A DNA stretch of 64,000 nucleotides from contig NZ_CP118225.1 in NCBI RefSeq assembly GCF_028768465.1, positions 3,949,001 to 4,013,000 of the forward strand, given 5' to 3'. Position numbers and translations under genes: made by a program. The notes under the pieces were generated by a model. It was not told where the DNA came from. It saw nothing but the letters and a program-made list of their open reading frames with translations, and ran no database searches. This stretch comes from Rhodopirellula sp. P2 (GTDB lineage: Bacteria > Planctomycetota > Planctomycetia > Pirellulales > Pirellulaceae). Positions 8,794-17,093 of this stretch are shown piece after piece; within the stretch, counting starts at the first letter, position 1, and each line of letters starts with the position of its first letter.

Positions 8794-10002
8794 TCAAAGA
8801 CGCGGTTGGATGGTCCATGCTCGGACGCTTCTTACCCGGACCTCATCGCGGCCTTGTTTGATCAGGTCTCGGTTTTGGGGAGTGGCGACGTTCCTGCCAT
8901 ACAGTCCTGCGTCGACCGGGATTTGTTCCCCCTCGGCTCGAAGGTTCTGGTGGTCGCTGGATTGGCCTGCTCCGGTGTTCGCTTCTCGTGAGACGATCAG
9001 GTACATCGGTACTGTTGGGACCAATTTGGAGTCGCGGACAACTGCTTGGCCGTCGACAAACCAGATCAAAGCCTGCTCGGTCCAGAGCAGCCCGATTTTG
9101 TGCCAGCCTTGATTGATCCCCGGGACGTCGATCGATGTCTTGCCGTCTTCACGAAGTTCGTTGAAGGTGGATGGTGGATTCGTTTTTCCACCGATGCACT
9201 TCATGAGCAAAATGTTGTTGCGGGATTCGGCCTCTGGCGAATCTTTTTCAACGACCATCTCGTGTTCGTAGATGTCAATCTCAAGTCCGTTGCTCGGATC
9301 GTCGTCGTACGCTCCGCTTTGTTCCGAGGCCGGCATCAGCCAAAACGAATGGCGGTGAGCAAGGGCTTCCATGCCTTCGAAGTTCACCTCGATTTCAAAG
9401 AATGTCCCTGGCTCAAAGGTAACGTTGGGGGAGGCTGTGTCCGTCTTTCCTGGTTGCCCCCAAAATTGATCTTTGGGGACCTGTTGATCGGTTCGTTCGA
9501 CCGGCACTTGTTTGCCGTTCATGCTTTTCAGTGCAAAGGTATCGAACCAGGAAGTGTGGATCTCAAAGTCGGCAAAGTTGACTTCGCCGCGGGCGGCATC
9601 GTTGGGGTCTGGGTCAAGGTATGCAAAATTGCGTGGCGATTCGCCGGCGTCACGGCTCACAAAACCTTCGATGTCTGAATCGGCGACGAAGCCTCGTTGG
9701 ATCAAAACGCCATCTTCAATCGAGGCCGTTTGGTCATGGTGTTTGTCGTACCAGGCCGCGTGCCGCCGTCCCGGTCCCTGGCGATGTTGGCCGGCATTGT
9801 TGCTGACCGCCATGTCTTCTCGGCGGAGGAACCCTGTTTGGGGATCCAATGCTTCCGGCTCTGAAAAATCAACGTCGTATGTGAGACGAAACTCAAAGCG
9901 TTCGTGTGCACGTTGATCATTGATCTTCGGCAAATCGTCCGCGATCACAGGGGTTAGCAGTGAGAGGGCGAGGGCAATCACGCCAGTTGGTCGACTGCAC
10001 AT
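8794..10002 (-). CDS. Exported GH16-like endoglycanase
   Basis: About 402 residues with a signal peptide (VIALALSLLTPVIA). The catalytic signature of glycoside hydrolase family 16 is visible: NGLEIDIYEHEM fits E-x-D-x-x-E, with the first Glu as nucleophile and the last as acid/base. Around it are GTFFEIEVNFEGMEA and HKIGLLWTEQALIWFVDG, the usual beta-jelly-roll strands. GH16 enzymes cleave laminarin, agar, carrageenan or porphyran; a marine planctomycete would plausibly use it on algal galactans or glucans. An ATG at 10002 gives a clean signal peptide; a GTG at 10014 overlaps the stop of the preceding lipoprotein gene (TAGTG), which suggests translational coupling. It is the third gene of a DUF1559-lipoprotein-GH16 operon. 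Confidence 0.85.
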   Translation of the reverse strand: MCSRPTGVIALALSLLTPVIADDLPKINDQRAHERFEFRLTYDVDFSEPEALDPQTGFLRREDMAVSNNAGQHRQGPGRRHAAWYDKHHDQTASIEDGVLIQRGFVADSDIEGFVSRDAGESPRNFAYLDPDPNDAARGEVNFADFEIHTSWFDTFALKSMNGKQVPVERTDQQVPKDQFWGQPGKTDTASPNVTFEPGTFFEIEVNFEGMEALAHRHSFWLMPASEQSGAYDDDPSNGLEIDIYEHEMVVEKDSPEAESRNNILLMKCIGGKTNPPSTFNELREDGKTSIDVPGINQGWHKIGLLWTEQALIWFVDGQAVVRDSKLVPTVPMYLIVSREANTGAGQSSDHQNLRAEGEQIPVDAGLYGRNVATPQNRDLIKQGRDEVRVRSVRAWTIQPRL

Positions 10003-10013
10003 TTGGAGGCTCA

Positions 10014-10220
10014 CTATCTGTTCGAAGGTTGTTTGGTCGCGTCGGCCGACGACTGCTGAGTCGCTTGCTCGCTTTGGTCAATCATAGCTTGCATTTCGGC
10101 AAGTTCCGTCTCGCTGGCATCCTCAATCACACTGTGGGCTTCGCCAGAGTCGCAGCCTGTCAGGCACAAAATGCATGAGCCGATGAAAAGTGTGTTGAAC
10201 GCGAAAAGGAGGTTTTTCAT
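10014..10220 (-). CDS. Small lipoprotein
   Basis: A 68-residue lipoprotein with an N-terminal hydrophobic segment and a lipobox (LCLTGC, cysteine near residue 23). The mature part is short, acidic and glutamine-rich with no recognised domain. It lies between a DUF1559 gene 81 bases upstream and the GH16 gene, whose possible GTG start overlaps its stop codon by one base. A small lipoprotein directly after a DUF1559 gene is a recurring planctomycete arrangement; a second example occurs at 22465-22884 in this window. Confidence 0.75.
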   Translation of the reverse strand: MKNLLFAFNTLFIGSCILCLTGCDSGEAHSVIEDASETELAEMQAMIDQSEQATQQSSADATKQPSNR

Positions 10221-10301
10221 CGTGATGTTCGGACGGAGGAAGTGGCGTTGTATGATTGCATTGGGCTGTCGTGAGAGGTGTCAATCGCCTTTGCGATGGC
10301 A

Positions 10302-11498
10302 TCAGAATTCGCCGTTGATCACTTCTTTGGACGAACGCGTTCCCAGTGCACCCCACAATCCGTAGGGGCTCGGGGCACCGGGCGAGTTCCATCGCCAGAT
10401 TGGTTCTGCTCCCGAGTTCCCGGCTTCGATGGAATCGGTGATGAATTTCACCGCTCCGTCTCCCATCAGCACATGCACACCGCCTTGGTGGCGGCTGGAG
10501 GTTGGGAACGAGGTCAGCAGCGATGCCGTGTCGGTGGTGCAGAGTTCGCGGTTGGGGGCCAGCGCCGTGTTGCAGGCACTGAAGTTTTGGTACGCATCGG
10601 CCCATCGAAATCCGCGACCGTCGGTGACTGCAACGCGCGGGTCGGCTGCTGGTCCCCAGAATTGAGGCCGTTCCGGATCGATCCAGTTGGGCAATTGGAT
10701 CGCGCACCACTCCGGATTTTTGGACGGGCCGGCAATCCAGGAAGCTTGGTCGACCGCGATCGTTCGCTTGTCGTCATCGCCTAAGTCGGTTGCGATTTCA
10801 CCCGCCGCAATCGTGTTGGACAGGCCGTCCAGGATGTCGCGGAACGCCATGTTCTTGTGCATCACAAAGAAGCCACGAGCCGACGCTCGGGTTTCTTCCG
10901 AGCGAACGGAATCAGGTTGCAGGTAGTCGTTCAGTCCACCCTCGTGAACGTTGTAAACGCTGTCGCCGAAAGACGCCGCGTAGTTGGTGCGCCCAAACGC
11001 AGGGAGTCCCGAACCCGGATCGCTTGGGCAACGGAAGGTCGGCATCTCTGTCACCCATGGGCCATAGTCGAGACGCGTTGGCGAAGGGCCCATTGCTGGC
11101 CAAGGGGGCGTCCGCGTTGACTTGTCGGCATTCCGGCCGTTCGGGCGACTGATGGCGTCCCACATCGCTTGCTGTTCCATGAATGGCAGCAAGCCAACGA
11201 GCATGCTCAGCCGGAGGTTGTTGGCAACCTCACTGCTGGACCACCATGCTGCTGGCCCCGAGTTGAGCGAATCGTATGTTCCTGCTCCCTGGGCAGGCAG
11301 CCGATTGTAAGCTGAGTGGTAGTTGTGCATGGCCAACCCAATCTGCTTGAAGTTGTTGCTGCAACTCATTCGCCGAGCGGCTTCTCTGGCGGCTTGCACG
11401 GCGGGCAACAGAAGCCCCACGAGCACGCCGATGATTGCAATCACCACCAGTAGTTCAACGAGGGTGAAGCCTTGTTTCGGTTTCTTTTTCGACGGCAT
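10302..11498 (-). CDS. DUF1559 pseudopilin-like protein
   Basis: Starts with a type IV pilin/type II secretion prepilin signal ([19 protein letters not shown]), in which a prepilin peptidase would cut after the glycine and the following hydrophobic helix stays in the membrane. Next is the DUF1559 hallmark [20 protein letters not shown] and, near the C-terminus, the H-x9-DG-type motif (RHQGGVHVLMGDGAVKFITD). The family is hugely expanded in planctomycetes; its function is unknown but a surface pseudopilin role is likely. About 398 residues, the usual size. The ATG at 11498 is chosen since it gives the short basic leader MPSKKKPK. First gene of an operon with a lipoprotein and a GH16 enzyme. 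Confidence 0.9.
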   Translation of the reverse strand: MPSKKKPKQGFTLVELLVVIAIIGVLVGLLLPAVQAAREAARRMSCSNNFKQIGLAMHNYHSAYNRLPAQGAGTYDSLNSGPAAWWSSSEVANNLRLSMLVGLLPFMEQQAMWDAISRPNGRNADKSTRTPPWPAMGPSPTRLDYGPWVTEMPTFRCPSDPGSGLPAFGRTNYAASFGDSVYNVHEGGLNDYLQPDSVRSEETRASARGFFVMHKNMAFRDILDGLSNTIAAGEIATDLGDDDKRTIAVDQASWIAGPSKNPEWCAIQLPNWIDPERPQFWGPAADPRVAVTDGRGFRWADAYQNFSACNTALAPNRELCTTDTASLLTSFPTSSRHQGGVHVLMGDGAVKFITDSIEAGNSGAEPIWRWNSPGAPSPYGLWGALGTRSSKEVINGEF

Positions 11499-11678
11499 GG
11501 TCAGTGGTCCGGTGACGCTAAAAGCTGCTGGAAATGAACGCCGGGATGAGATCGTTCGAAAAGCCAAGCGATATTAGTTTGCGTCGGACGCCTGAAAACC
11601 CCTCTCGTAGATGAACATTTGTAGAGCGGCGTTGATCGGTCCCGCAGCGAGCAAGGGTGTGCCTTCAAGTTGCCATGC

Positions 11679-11706
11679 AAGCGTTTAGAAAGGCATTTCT
11701 AAGCGC
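11679..11706. repeat. Imperfect inverted repeat upstream of the DUF1559 operon
   Basis: AGCGTTTAGAAA and TTTCTAAGCGCT flank a 4-base spacer with one mismatch. It sits about 180 bases upstream of the DUF1559 start. It could be an operator or a weak hairpin; there is no U-run. Confidence 0.45.
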
Positions 11707-11763
11707 TGATCGTGGCCGGCAGAAAGCGAAGAATCAGGTCAATAAGCAACCCCAGGTGAGAAG

Positions 11764-11822
11764 TGTCAGGTGCCTTTTGTGAGAAGCATCCCTGGCGGCG
11801 TTCGGGCAAAGGGCACCTGACA
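11764..11822. repeat. REP-like inverted pair (TGTCAGGTGCC)
   Basis: TGTCAGGTGCC at 11764-11774 is repeated in inverse orientation as GGCACCTGACA at 11812-11822, with ~37 bases between. The core resembles the GGTGCCAGCCAC repeats that frame the RAYT gene near 51-52 kb, so it may be another REP-type insertion. Confidence 0.55.
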
Positions 11823-11890
11823 GTCAGTTTCCGACCGTTCCTAAGAAGTGCCGTCCAGGTATTGCGTGAACGAATCGGGGACAGTTTGAT

Positions 11891-13000
11891 TCAGCGGTTT
11901 GGAGCAACTCGTATTTCAGCTGAAAGCTCTTGAAATGCGTCCAGCCATTTCGCGGTGATGGCCTCCGCAATTCCCGCGTCTTCTTTCTCGCGAAGCTCTT
12001 TCGCTGTTCCGCCCCAGTAGAAGCTGATCCAACCATCGACATGAGTTTCAGACTGCAGGACGAAAGTCGTCAGCTCGTCGATTCCACATTTCATTGGGAA
12101 CATCTCTTCAACGACCAAGGGCTTTCCGACTTCGTAGGCCTGCAGTGATTTCAAGGCGTGGTCAATCTTTCCTTTTTCGGGATAGAAATGAACCGAGGTA
12201 AAGTCCAGTCGCTTGCCAATGACGGGCGAATAGAAGAGCGGCTTTCCACCACCAAAGACGAACACCCAGGGGATCACACCGACGGTCACCATGGTTTCTG
12301 AATCGTGTTCGCGAATCGCGTCGACCATTTGGTTGACCCAGGCTTCCGCGATCTCTTCGCGGCTTCTTCCCTTTCGGTCGAGTGCCAGTCGTTGCACAAA
12401 GAACTTGCCGCCCAGTTCGCCGGCCAACCAATCCGTCTCGGGGGACTCGCCTGGCAGGATCGGTTCGTTCATCAGGTCGTAGCAAAAGATCGCCGGGCTT
12501 CCGGCGCACGTCTTCGCAACCGACGACCAAAATCGGGCCTGGACCTTCCAGCGTTCCGCCTCGTTGAGTTCATTCAGCCAGCCCGGAATGTTGGCTTTGT
12601 GGTAACACGCCAACCCGGTGAGATCGAGGTACAAGCGTTTGGACTCGGCCAGTTCGATCAGTCGCTTGAGTTGGTCAACCTGCGATTGAGACACCTGCTC
12701 GGGTGATTCCATCCACAGGCCGAGTTGCAGGTGAATCCGAACGCAGTTGGCACCGAGTTGTTGAATCTCGCCAAAGTCTTCGGCGACTCTGTCCCACTCT
12801 TCGATCCAGTACTCATCGAGCAGGCGTCCTGATTGATCATGATCGTAGTTCACTCCCCAGACCACAAAGGGCTGATCTGAACCGGCTTGAATGAACGATT
12901 GCCCGTCCGGGCTGACTCGGATCGCCGGCAAGGGCTCCGCGGCCTGGCTCACCAGCATCGAAAATGGAATCAGCACGAAGGCAAAACACGCTCTCAACAT
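11891..13000 (-). CDS. Exported GH5-like glycoside hydrolase
   Basis: A 369-residue protein with a signal peptide ending near LVSQAAEP. It follows the GH5 (clan GH-A, TIM barrel) layout: GANCVRIHLQLGLW after strand 2, the acid/base glutamate in YDLMNEPILPG, the aromatic HFYPEKG, and the nucleophile glutamate in KPLVVEEMFP near residue 320. GH5 members are endoglucanases, mannanases and related enzymes; specificity cannot be assigned. The start has GGGAGAA about 7 bases upstream. It lies 21 bases after the acetylesterase gene on the same strand, so the two form an operon for polysaccharide breakdown. Confidence 0.82.
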   Translation of the reverse strand: MLRACFAFVLIPFSMLVSQAAEPLPAIRVSPDGQSFIQAGSDQPFVVWGVNYDHDQSGRLLDEYWIEEWDRVAEDFGEIQQLGANCVRIHLQLGLWMESPEQVSQSQVDQLKRLIELAESKRLYLDLTGLACYHKANIPGWLNELNEAERWKVQARFWSSVAKTCAGSPAIFCYDLMNEPILPGESPETDWLAGELGGKFFVQRLALDRKGRSREEIAEAWVNQMVDAIREHDSETMVTVGVIPWVFVFGGGKPLFYSPVIGKRLDFTSVHFYPEKGKIDHALKSLQAYEVGKPLVVEEMFPMKCGIDELTTFVLQSETHVDGWISFYWGGTAKELREKEDAGIAEAITAKWLDAFQELSAEIRVAPNR

Positions 13001-13021
13001 GATCCGTTCTCCCAGTTGCGA

Positions 13022-13879
13022 TCACTCGCGGGTTGATTGTTCCAGCGTCTGAAACGCTCGGTAATAGCGTCGCCCAAATTCGCGATACGCCTCAGCTGAA
13101 AAATGAACTTGATCCCCTTTGTGCGTCAAATCGTCTGAAACGACAAAGGCTGTGTTCGTCATCCGTTCGGGCAGGGTCCGGTGAGCTTGGTCGACCAATT
13201 TGCGAAATTCGTTCCAGGGACGTTCGGGGAATTGACCCAACTGCCCCACCAAGATTGGAACGTCGGGAGAATGGAACTCGCGACGAAAGCGTAGGAACAA
13301 ATCATCGAGTTCGGCTTGATAGTCCTGGGCTCGCTCTGGGGAGGAATCGGACTCGCCTTGGTGCCAAAGAATCCCTTTCAGTTCGCCTGCCTGCATCGCT
13401 TGCTGCATCCTTTGCAGGCAATCGTCATAGGGATGCGATTTGGTCTGGGCGTGAAAGCCATTGGGCTGCCAGGCTTCCAGTGACGAACCGCCCGCGGCGG
13501 TCGGGATCAAGCCAACGGTTGCCTCCGGATGAGCGTTGGCGTACTCGATCGCAAAGGTGCGTCCCAGCCCAACCCCCGCGATGCCGGGTTTATCAAAGTG
13601 GACCGGAGCTACTGCAGGTACAAAGTGGCCCTCTTTGTTCAGCATGAGGACACGCGGGTGAGGCTGAAGGTCTTGCTCTTCGATCTTTCCGCGTCCCGCC
13701 ATGTTGGACTGGCCCGCAAGCAGAAACAGATGCAGGTTGGTGGGGGGAGGCGTTTCGGACGCGGATTCGACTTCGCTGCCAGTGTCGTCCGAGGCATGAC
13801 CGGCGCCGAATGCGGTCGGTCCAGAGGTCAAAAGCAGGCAGATCGAAGCTGAGAAGAAGTGACGCCAAGTGGGGTGCAT
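13022..13879 (-). CDS. Exported SASA-type carbohydrate acetylesterase
   Basis: About 285 residues with a signal peptide ending near PTAFGAG. It is an SGNH-fold sialate O-acetylesterase/CE6-like enzyme (SASA domain): block I FLLAGQSNMAGRG carries the catalytic serine, then GLIPTAAGGSSLEAW, ILWHQGESDSS, and the C-terminal DLTHKGDQVHFSAEAYREFG with the Asp and His. Such enzymes remove acetyl groups from plant or algal polysaccharides. The ATG at 13879 has AAAGGAA upstream. The GH5 gene follows after 21 bases; removing acetyl groups would open the backbone to the GH5 enzyme (inference). Confidence 0.88.
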   Translation of the reverse strand: MHPTWRHFFSASICLLLTSGPTAFGAGHASDDTGSEVESASETPPPTNLHLFLLAGQSNMAGRGKIEEQDLQPHPRVLMLNKEGHFVPAVAPVHFDKPGIAGVGLGRTFAIEYANAHPEATVGLIPTAAGGSSLEAWQPNGFHAQTKSHPYDDCLQRMQQAMQAGELKGILWHQGESDSSPERAQDYQAELDDLFLRFRREFHSPDVPILVGQLGQFPERPWNEFRKLVDQAHRTLPERMTNTAFVVSDDLTHKGDQVHFSAEAYREFGRRYYRAFQTLEQSTRE

Positions 13880-13967
13880 TGCAGTTCCTTTGGAATGAAA
13901 CTGCGATGATACCATTGTTGGCGGCAGGTGGATCGAATGTCAGGCAGTGGCCTGTTGCGGGCGGGGG

Positions 13968-14315
13968 CTAGATCGCTTCTCCACCACGTTCACCCGTCCG
14001 AATTCGGACGCAGTCGTCCATGGGCAGGACGAAGATCTTCCCATCGCCAATTTCGCCGCTCTCACCGCTGCGGCCGCCTTCCAGAATGGCGTCGATGGTG
14101 GGCTGCACGAACTCTTCGTTCACGCCAATTTGCAATTGCACTTTTCGGAGCAAGCTGACGCCGTAGTCGCGGCCACGCATGGAGCCTGTTTGGCCCCGTT
14201 GGCGGCCAAACCCTTGGCAATCCACCACCGTCAGGCGGTGCACCTCCACTCGGGTCAATGCCTCTTTGATGGCATCCAATTTGGAGGGTTGAACGATTGC
14301 GATGATCAATTTCAT
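13968..14315 (-). CDS. glnB: Nitrogen regulatory protein P-II
   Basis: A 115-residue PII protein starting MKLIIAIVQPSKLDAI. PII trimers sense 2-oxoglutarate and ATP/ADP and regulate AmtB and glutamine synthesis. The T-loop region reads GFGRQRGQTGSMRGRDYGV and keeps the tyrosine equivalent to Tyr51, the uridylylation site in proteobacteria. EGGRSGESGEIGDGKIFV matches the ATP/2-oxoglutarate loops and the conserved B-loop lysine. The ATG at 14315 gives the standard length; the frame is open further upstream but has no PII homology there. It lies downstream of amtB on the same strand, but 379 bases away with a terminator between, so it probably also has its own promoter. Confidence 0.93.
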   Translation of the reverse strand: MKLIIAIVQPSKLDAIKEALTRVEVHRLTVVDCQGFGRQRGQTGSMRGRDYGVSLLRKVQLQIGVNEEFVQPTIDAILEGGRSGESGEIGDGKIFVLPMDDCVRIRTGERGGEAI

Positions 14316-14531
14316 GGACGGTGCAAGTCTGAAGTTGCGAGCAGGCAAATCGAGCGAGCTATTCGAGCGGGCAAGGAGGTTGCCCTTTCGGCGTTCAGGT
14401 CCGCTCCTGATCGCTGACCGAAAGCTGGTGGCGTCGAGGGCCAACCAAGAATTTAGTCGATCGCCAGTTTTTCGCGTAGACCCGGTGATTGACGGTTTGC
14501 CACGTCTGGGGCGATGAATCGCTGGCAGCGC

Positions 14532-14599
14532 AAAAAAAAAGACCCCGACCCGCAACAGGTGAGGCGGACACCTGTCGCGGATCATTGGGGCTTCTTCTG
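14532..14599 (-). terminator. Rho-independent terminator between amtB and glnB
   Basis: On the minus strand an 11-bp stem, CGCGACAGGTG/CACCTGTTGCG with one G-U pair and a 7-base loop, is nested in an outer AAGCCCC/GGGGTCTT pairing and followed by a run of nine or more U. It should end most amtB transcripts before glnB. Confidence 0.85.
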
Positions 14600-14694
14600 G
14601 CCCAGGCAAGAGCCGAGAAGTTCAAAGGCACCGCGCTGCGACGCCGCCGAGTGTGGTAACGGCACATTCGGCGACATCACTGCGGTGGGTAGAA

Positions 14695-16191
14695 CTAGAT
14701 CACCGATCCGCCAGCGACGGCGTCCGATGGATAAGCGTGCATACCGTGTTCGCTGATATCCAAACCAGCTTGTTCTTCTTGTGGCGAAACTCGCAGCATG
14801 CCCATCGCTTTGAGAACTCCGAAGACGACCGACATGGTGATGAAGGCCCAGGCACAGATCGAAGCGGTTCCGATCAGTTGAATCATGAAGCTGGTCGAGC
14901 CAGATTCGAGGTGAGCGTTTGGCAGGATGCCGAGAGCCATGCAGCCCCAAACACCACAGACACCGTGGACAGGGAAAGCACCGACGGGATCGTCGATTTT
15001 GGCTTTGTCCAAGACGATGATGCTCAGCACAACCAAGGCACCGGCAACACCACCGACAACGATTGACATCGTGTTGCTCATCGCGTCACAGCAAGCCGTG
15101 ATGCCAACCAATCCGCCCAGTGCACCGTTCAGGCCCATGGTCAGGTCAGGTTTGCCGAACAGGCCCCAGGAAACAGCGGTTGCAACAATCACGCCAGCGG
15201 CTGCGGCGAGGGTGGTGTTCACAGCGATGAAGACGGTTGCGTCAATGTCAGCTGACGATTGGAAAGCCAGTTGGCTACCCGGGTTGAATCCGTACCACCC
15301 CACCCACAGGATGAACACACCCAGAGCAGCGAAAGCAACGTTGTGACCTGGCAAGGGAACGCTCTTGCCTTCAGCGGTGTAGCGACCCAGGCGAGGGCCG
15401 AGGAAAATCGCACCAGCGAGGCCGGCGAAACCACCGACTGCGTGAACCACTGCCGAACCAGCGAAGTCTTGGAAGCCCATTGCGAAGCTGCCGTCAGCGG
15501 CTTGTTCGCCGAACTGCATCAACCATCCGCCGCCCCATTTCCAGAAGCCGCTGATCGGGTAGATCAATCCAGTCAGGAGGGCACTGTAAACCAAGTAAGC
15601 GTTGAATTTCATTCGGCCAGCAACAGCACCGGAAACGATCGTTGCGGCGGTTGCAGCGAAGACGGCTTGGAAGAACCAGTCGACTTGTGGCGAGAATGTT
15701 TGGTCGGGACTCGATTCGTAGATCCCTGTGCCACCAAAGGCGAAGAAACCGTTTGTGACATCGCCATAGCTGCCCGGATACATGATCCCGAAGCCGACGA
15801 AGAAGAACAGGAGTGCCCCAACGGACAAATCCATCAAGTTCTTGGAAAGGATGTTGATTGTGTTCTTGGAGGAGTTCAGCCCGACTTCGACCATCGCGAA
15901 GCCAGCTTGCATGAACAGAACCAAGACGGCACAGAGAAACAGGAAGCCATTGTCGAAGGCGTACCCGACTCCCGCATCCGCTGCGGGTTCCTCTGAATCA
16001 GCGTCACCCGCGTCGGCGACCTCTGCAGTTTCCATTGCAGCCGAGGGCTCTTCCTGAGCCGAAGCTACCGACGCGAGTGAACCGCCGATCCCCATCATCC
16101 CCACAAGGAGAGCCATAGTGAGCATGGCGAAGCGGAACCCAGTCCGTTCACCGCCAAGCTCGTGTGTCGTAAATGCTGAGATCGAACTCAT
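14695..16191 (-). CDS. amtB: Ammonium transporter AmtB
   Basis: About 498 residues. A signal peptide (LLVGMMGIGGSLASVASA) and an acidic linker precede 11 expected membrane helices. Amt hallmarks are present: GFQDFAGSAVVHAVGG with the conserved Asp and first channel histidine, HGVCGVWGCMALG with the second twin-histidine, and FFQAVFAATAATIVSGAVAGR. It conducts ammonium across the inner membrane. The ATG at 16191 is supported by AAGGAAG upstream. The C-terminal tail (LDISEHGMHAYP) is the usual contact for PII, and glnB is the next gene. An inverted repeat at 16239-16259 and a sigma-54-like element at 16402-16417 upstream are candidates for nitrogen control. Confidence 0.95.
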   Translation of the reverse strand: MSSISAFTTHELGGERTGFRFAMLTMALLVGMMGIGGSLASVASAQEEPSAAMETAEVADAGDADSEEPAADAGVGYAFDNGFLFLCAVLVLFMQAGFAMVEVGLNSSKNTINILSKNLMDLSVGALLFFFVGFGIMYPGSYGDVTNGFFAFGGTGIYESSPDQTFSPQVDWFFQAVFAATAATIVSGAVAGRMKFNAYLVYSALLTGLIYPISGFWKWGGGWLMQFGEQAADGSFAMGFQDFAGSAVVHAVGGFAGLAGAIFLGPRLGRYTAEGKSVPLPGHNVAFAALGVFILWVGWYGFNPGSQLAFQSSADIDATVFIAVNTTLAAAAGVIVATAVSWGLFGKPDLTMGLNGALGGLVGITACCDAMSNTMSIVVGGVAGALVVLSIIVLDKAKIDDPVGAFPVHGVCGVWGCMALGILPNAHLESGSTSFMIQLIGTASICAWAFITMSVVFGVLKAMGMLRVSPQEEQAGLDISEHGMHAYPSDAVAGGSVI

Positions 16192-16238
16192 GTGGTCTTC
16201 CTTCTCGTAAGACAGATTGGTGTGACACGACACGTTGC

Positions 16239-16259
16239 CTTTGGCACCCATTGCCAAAG
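16239..16259. promoter_or_regulatory. Inverted repeat in the amtB leader
   Basis: CTTTGGCA and TGCCAAAG flank a 5-base spacer, about 50 bases upstream of the amtB start. A perfect 8-bp dyad here could be an operator or an RNA hairpin. No known consensus is matched exactly. Confidence 0.5.
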
Positions 16260-16401
16260 TGATTCATTCACCGTGTCGAATCGTTTCGAACCAAGTGCTG
16301 CACCGCCGTCCACCGTCCAACTCCTGCCCGGGCCATCCTGAATCGCTCGTGAGTCGTGCGTTGTCCTTTTGGGAAGCACTTCTTTTCGGACGATGGCTAT
16401 T

Positions 16402-16417
16402 GGCACACTCCGGGCCA
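16402..16417 (-). promoter_or_regulatory. Sigma-54-like promoter element upstream of amtB
   Basis: On the minus strand TGGCCCGGAGTGTGCC aligns with the TGGCACG-N4-TTGCA consensus, with GG and GC at the required -24/-12 spacing. Two core positions deviate. It points to amtB and would give a leader of about 200 bases. Confidence 0.4.
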
Positions 16418-17093
16418 AACGCAAGGAAGGTAAATTGAAATGTGGTGTAAGGCGTTTGTCAGAAGTGACTTAAAACTTTGCGAAAAGATTGGTGCTTTCG
16501 GTTGGGCCGCGTGCCAAAACTTTCCGTGCCTAATACGCAGGCATTCATGCTGGGGAGACGCGTAAAAAAGAGGCAGGTTGATTCGCCGGCGGAGGGAGGG
16601 CAAATCGCAGCTCTGCTGTTTCTCGCCAAAGCGGGGCCCACTCCGCTCCCCTCGCTTTGCTTGATCCTCCCGGAGGGAGTGGGATGAACCAATGCCGGTC
16701 GATACGAGACTGAACAGCCACAAGACCAACGAAGTTTGGGGAGGTCGCGTGACGTCGTTCAGGCGTTCACGAAGGAGGGGACACGGCGTCTGGTCAGCCG
16801 TGACGGATCGAACCACCTCGTTGGTTCGGTCGTCCTGTATTTGAACGAAAACAAACGGAGCGAACGGGGTGAGGGATGCGCCAGACCGCCTAAGGTGCAG
16901 AAGCAACCGAAACCCGATCCCTGCGGAGTTTGTGACGCCGTCTTCACAGCCCCCTCATAATTACGCCTGACAGGGGGCATGCATTCGTTTAAACTATTTG
17001 GTGTGACGTCGGTCATCTGGCGTCACTCCCCCCACCCGGACGACTCTCGTCCGTACTCCTCTCTTTTCATCCCACCGAATCGGTTCTTTCCTC

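Larger units (their letters stand above)
11499..11890. other. Non-coding gap with two inverted repeats
   Basis: About 390 bases between the GH5 gene (end at 11891) and the start of the DUF1559 operon. It holds an inverted repeat at 11679-11706 and a REP-like inverted pair at 11764-11822. No credible coding region or RNA gene was seen. The promoter of the DUF1559 operon must lie in its left part. Confidence 0.6.
16192..17093. other. Long gap between divergent amtB and rho
   Basis: About 900 bases. The left part holds the candidate amtB control sites. The middle (about 16560-16690) is rich in GGAGGGA/CTCCCGG purine-pyrimidine tracts. I see no convincing gene; open frames here have no recognisable domain. 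The long rho leader is notable, since rho genes are often autoregulated through attenuation. Confidence 0.55.

Noticed and set aside
16397-16906. 169-codon minus-strand frame in the amtB-rho gap
   Set aside because: No SD, no domain, atypical composition; overlaps the sigma-54-like element.
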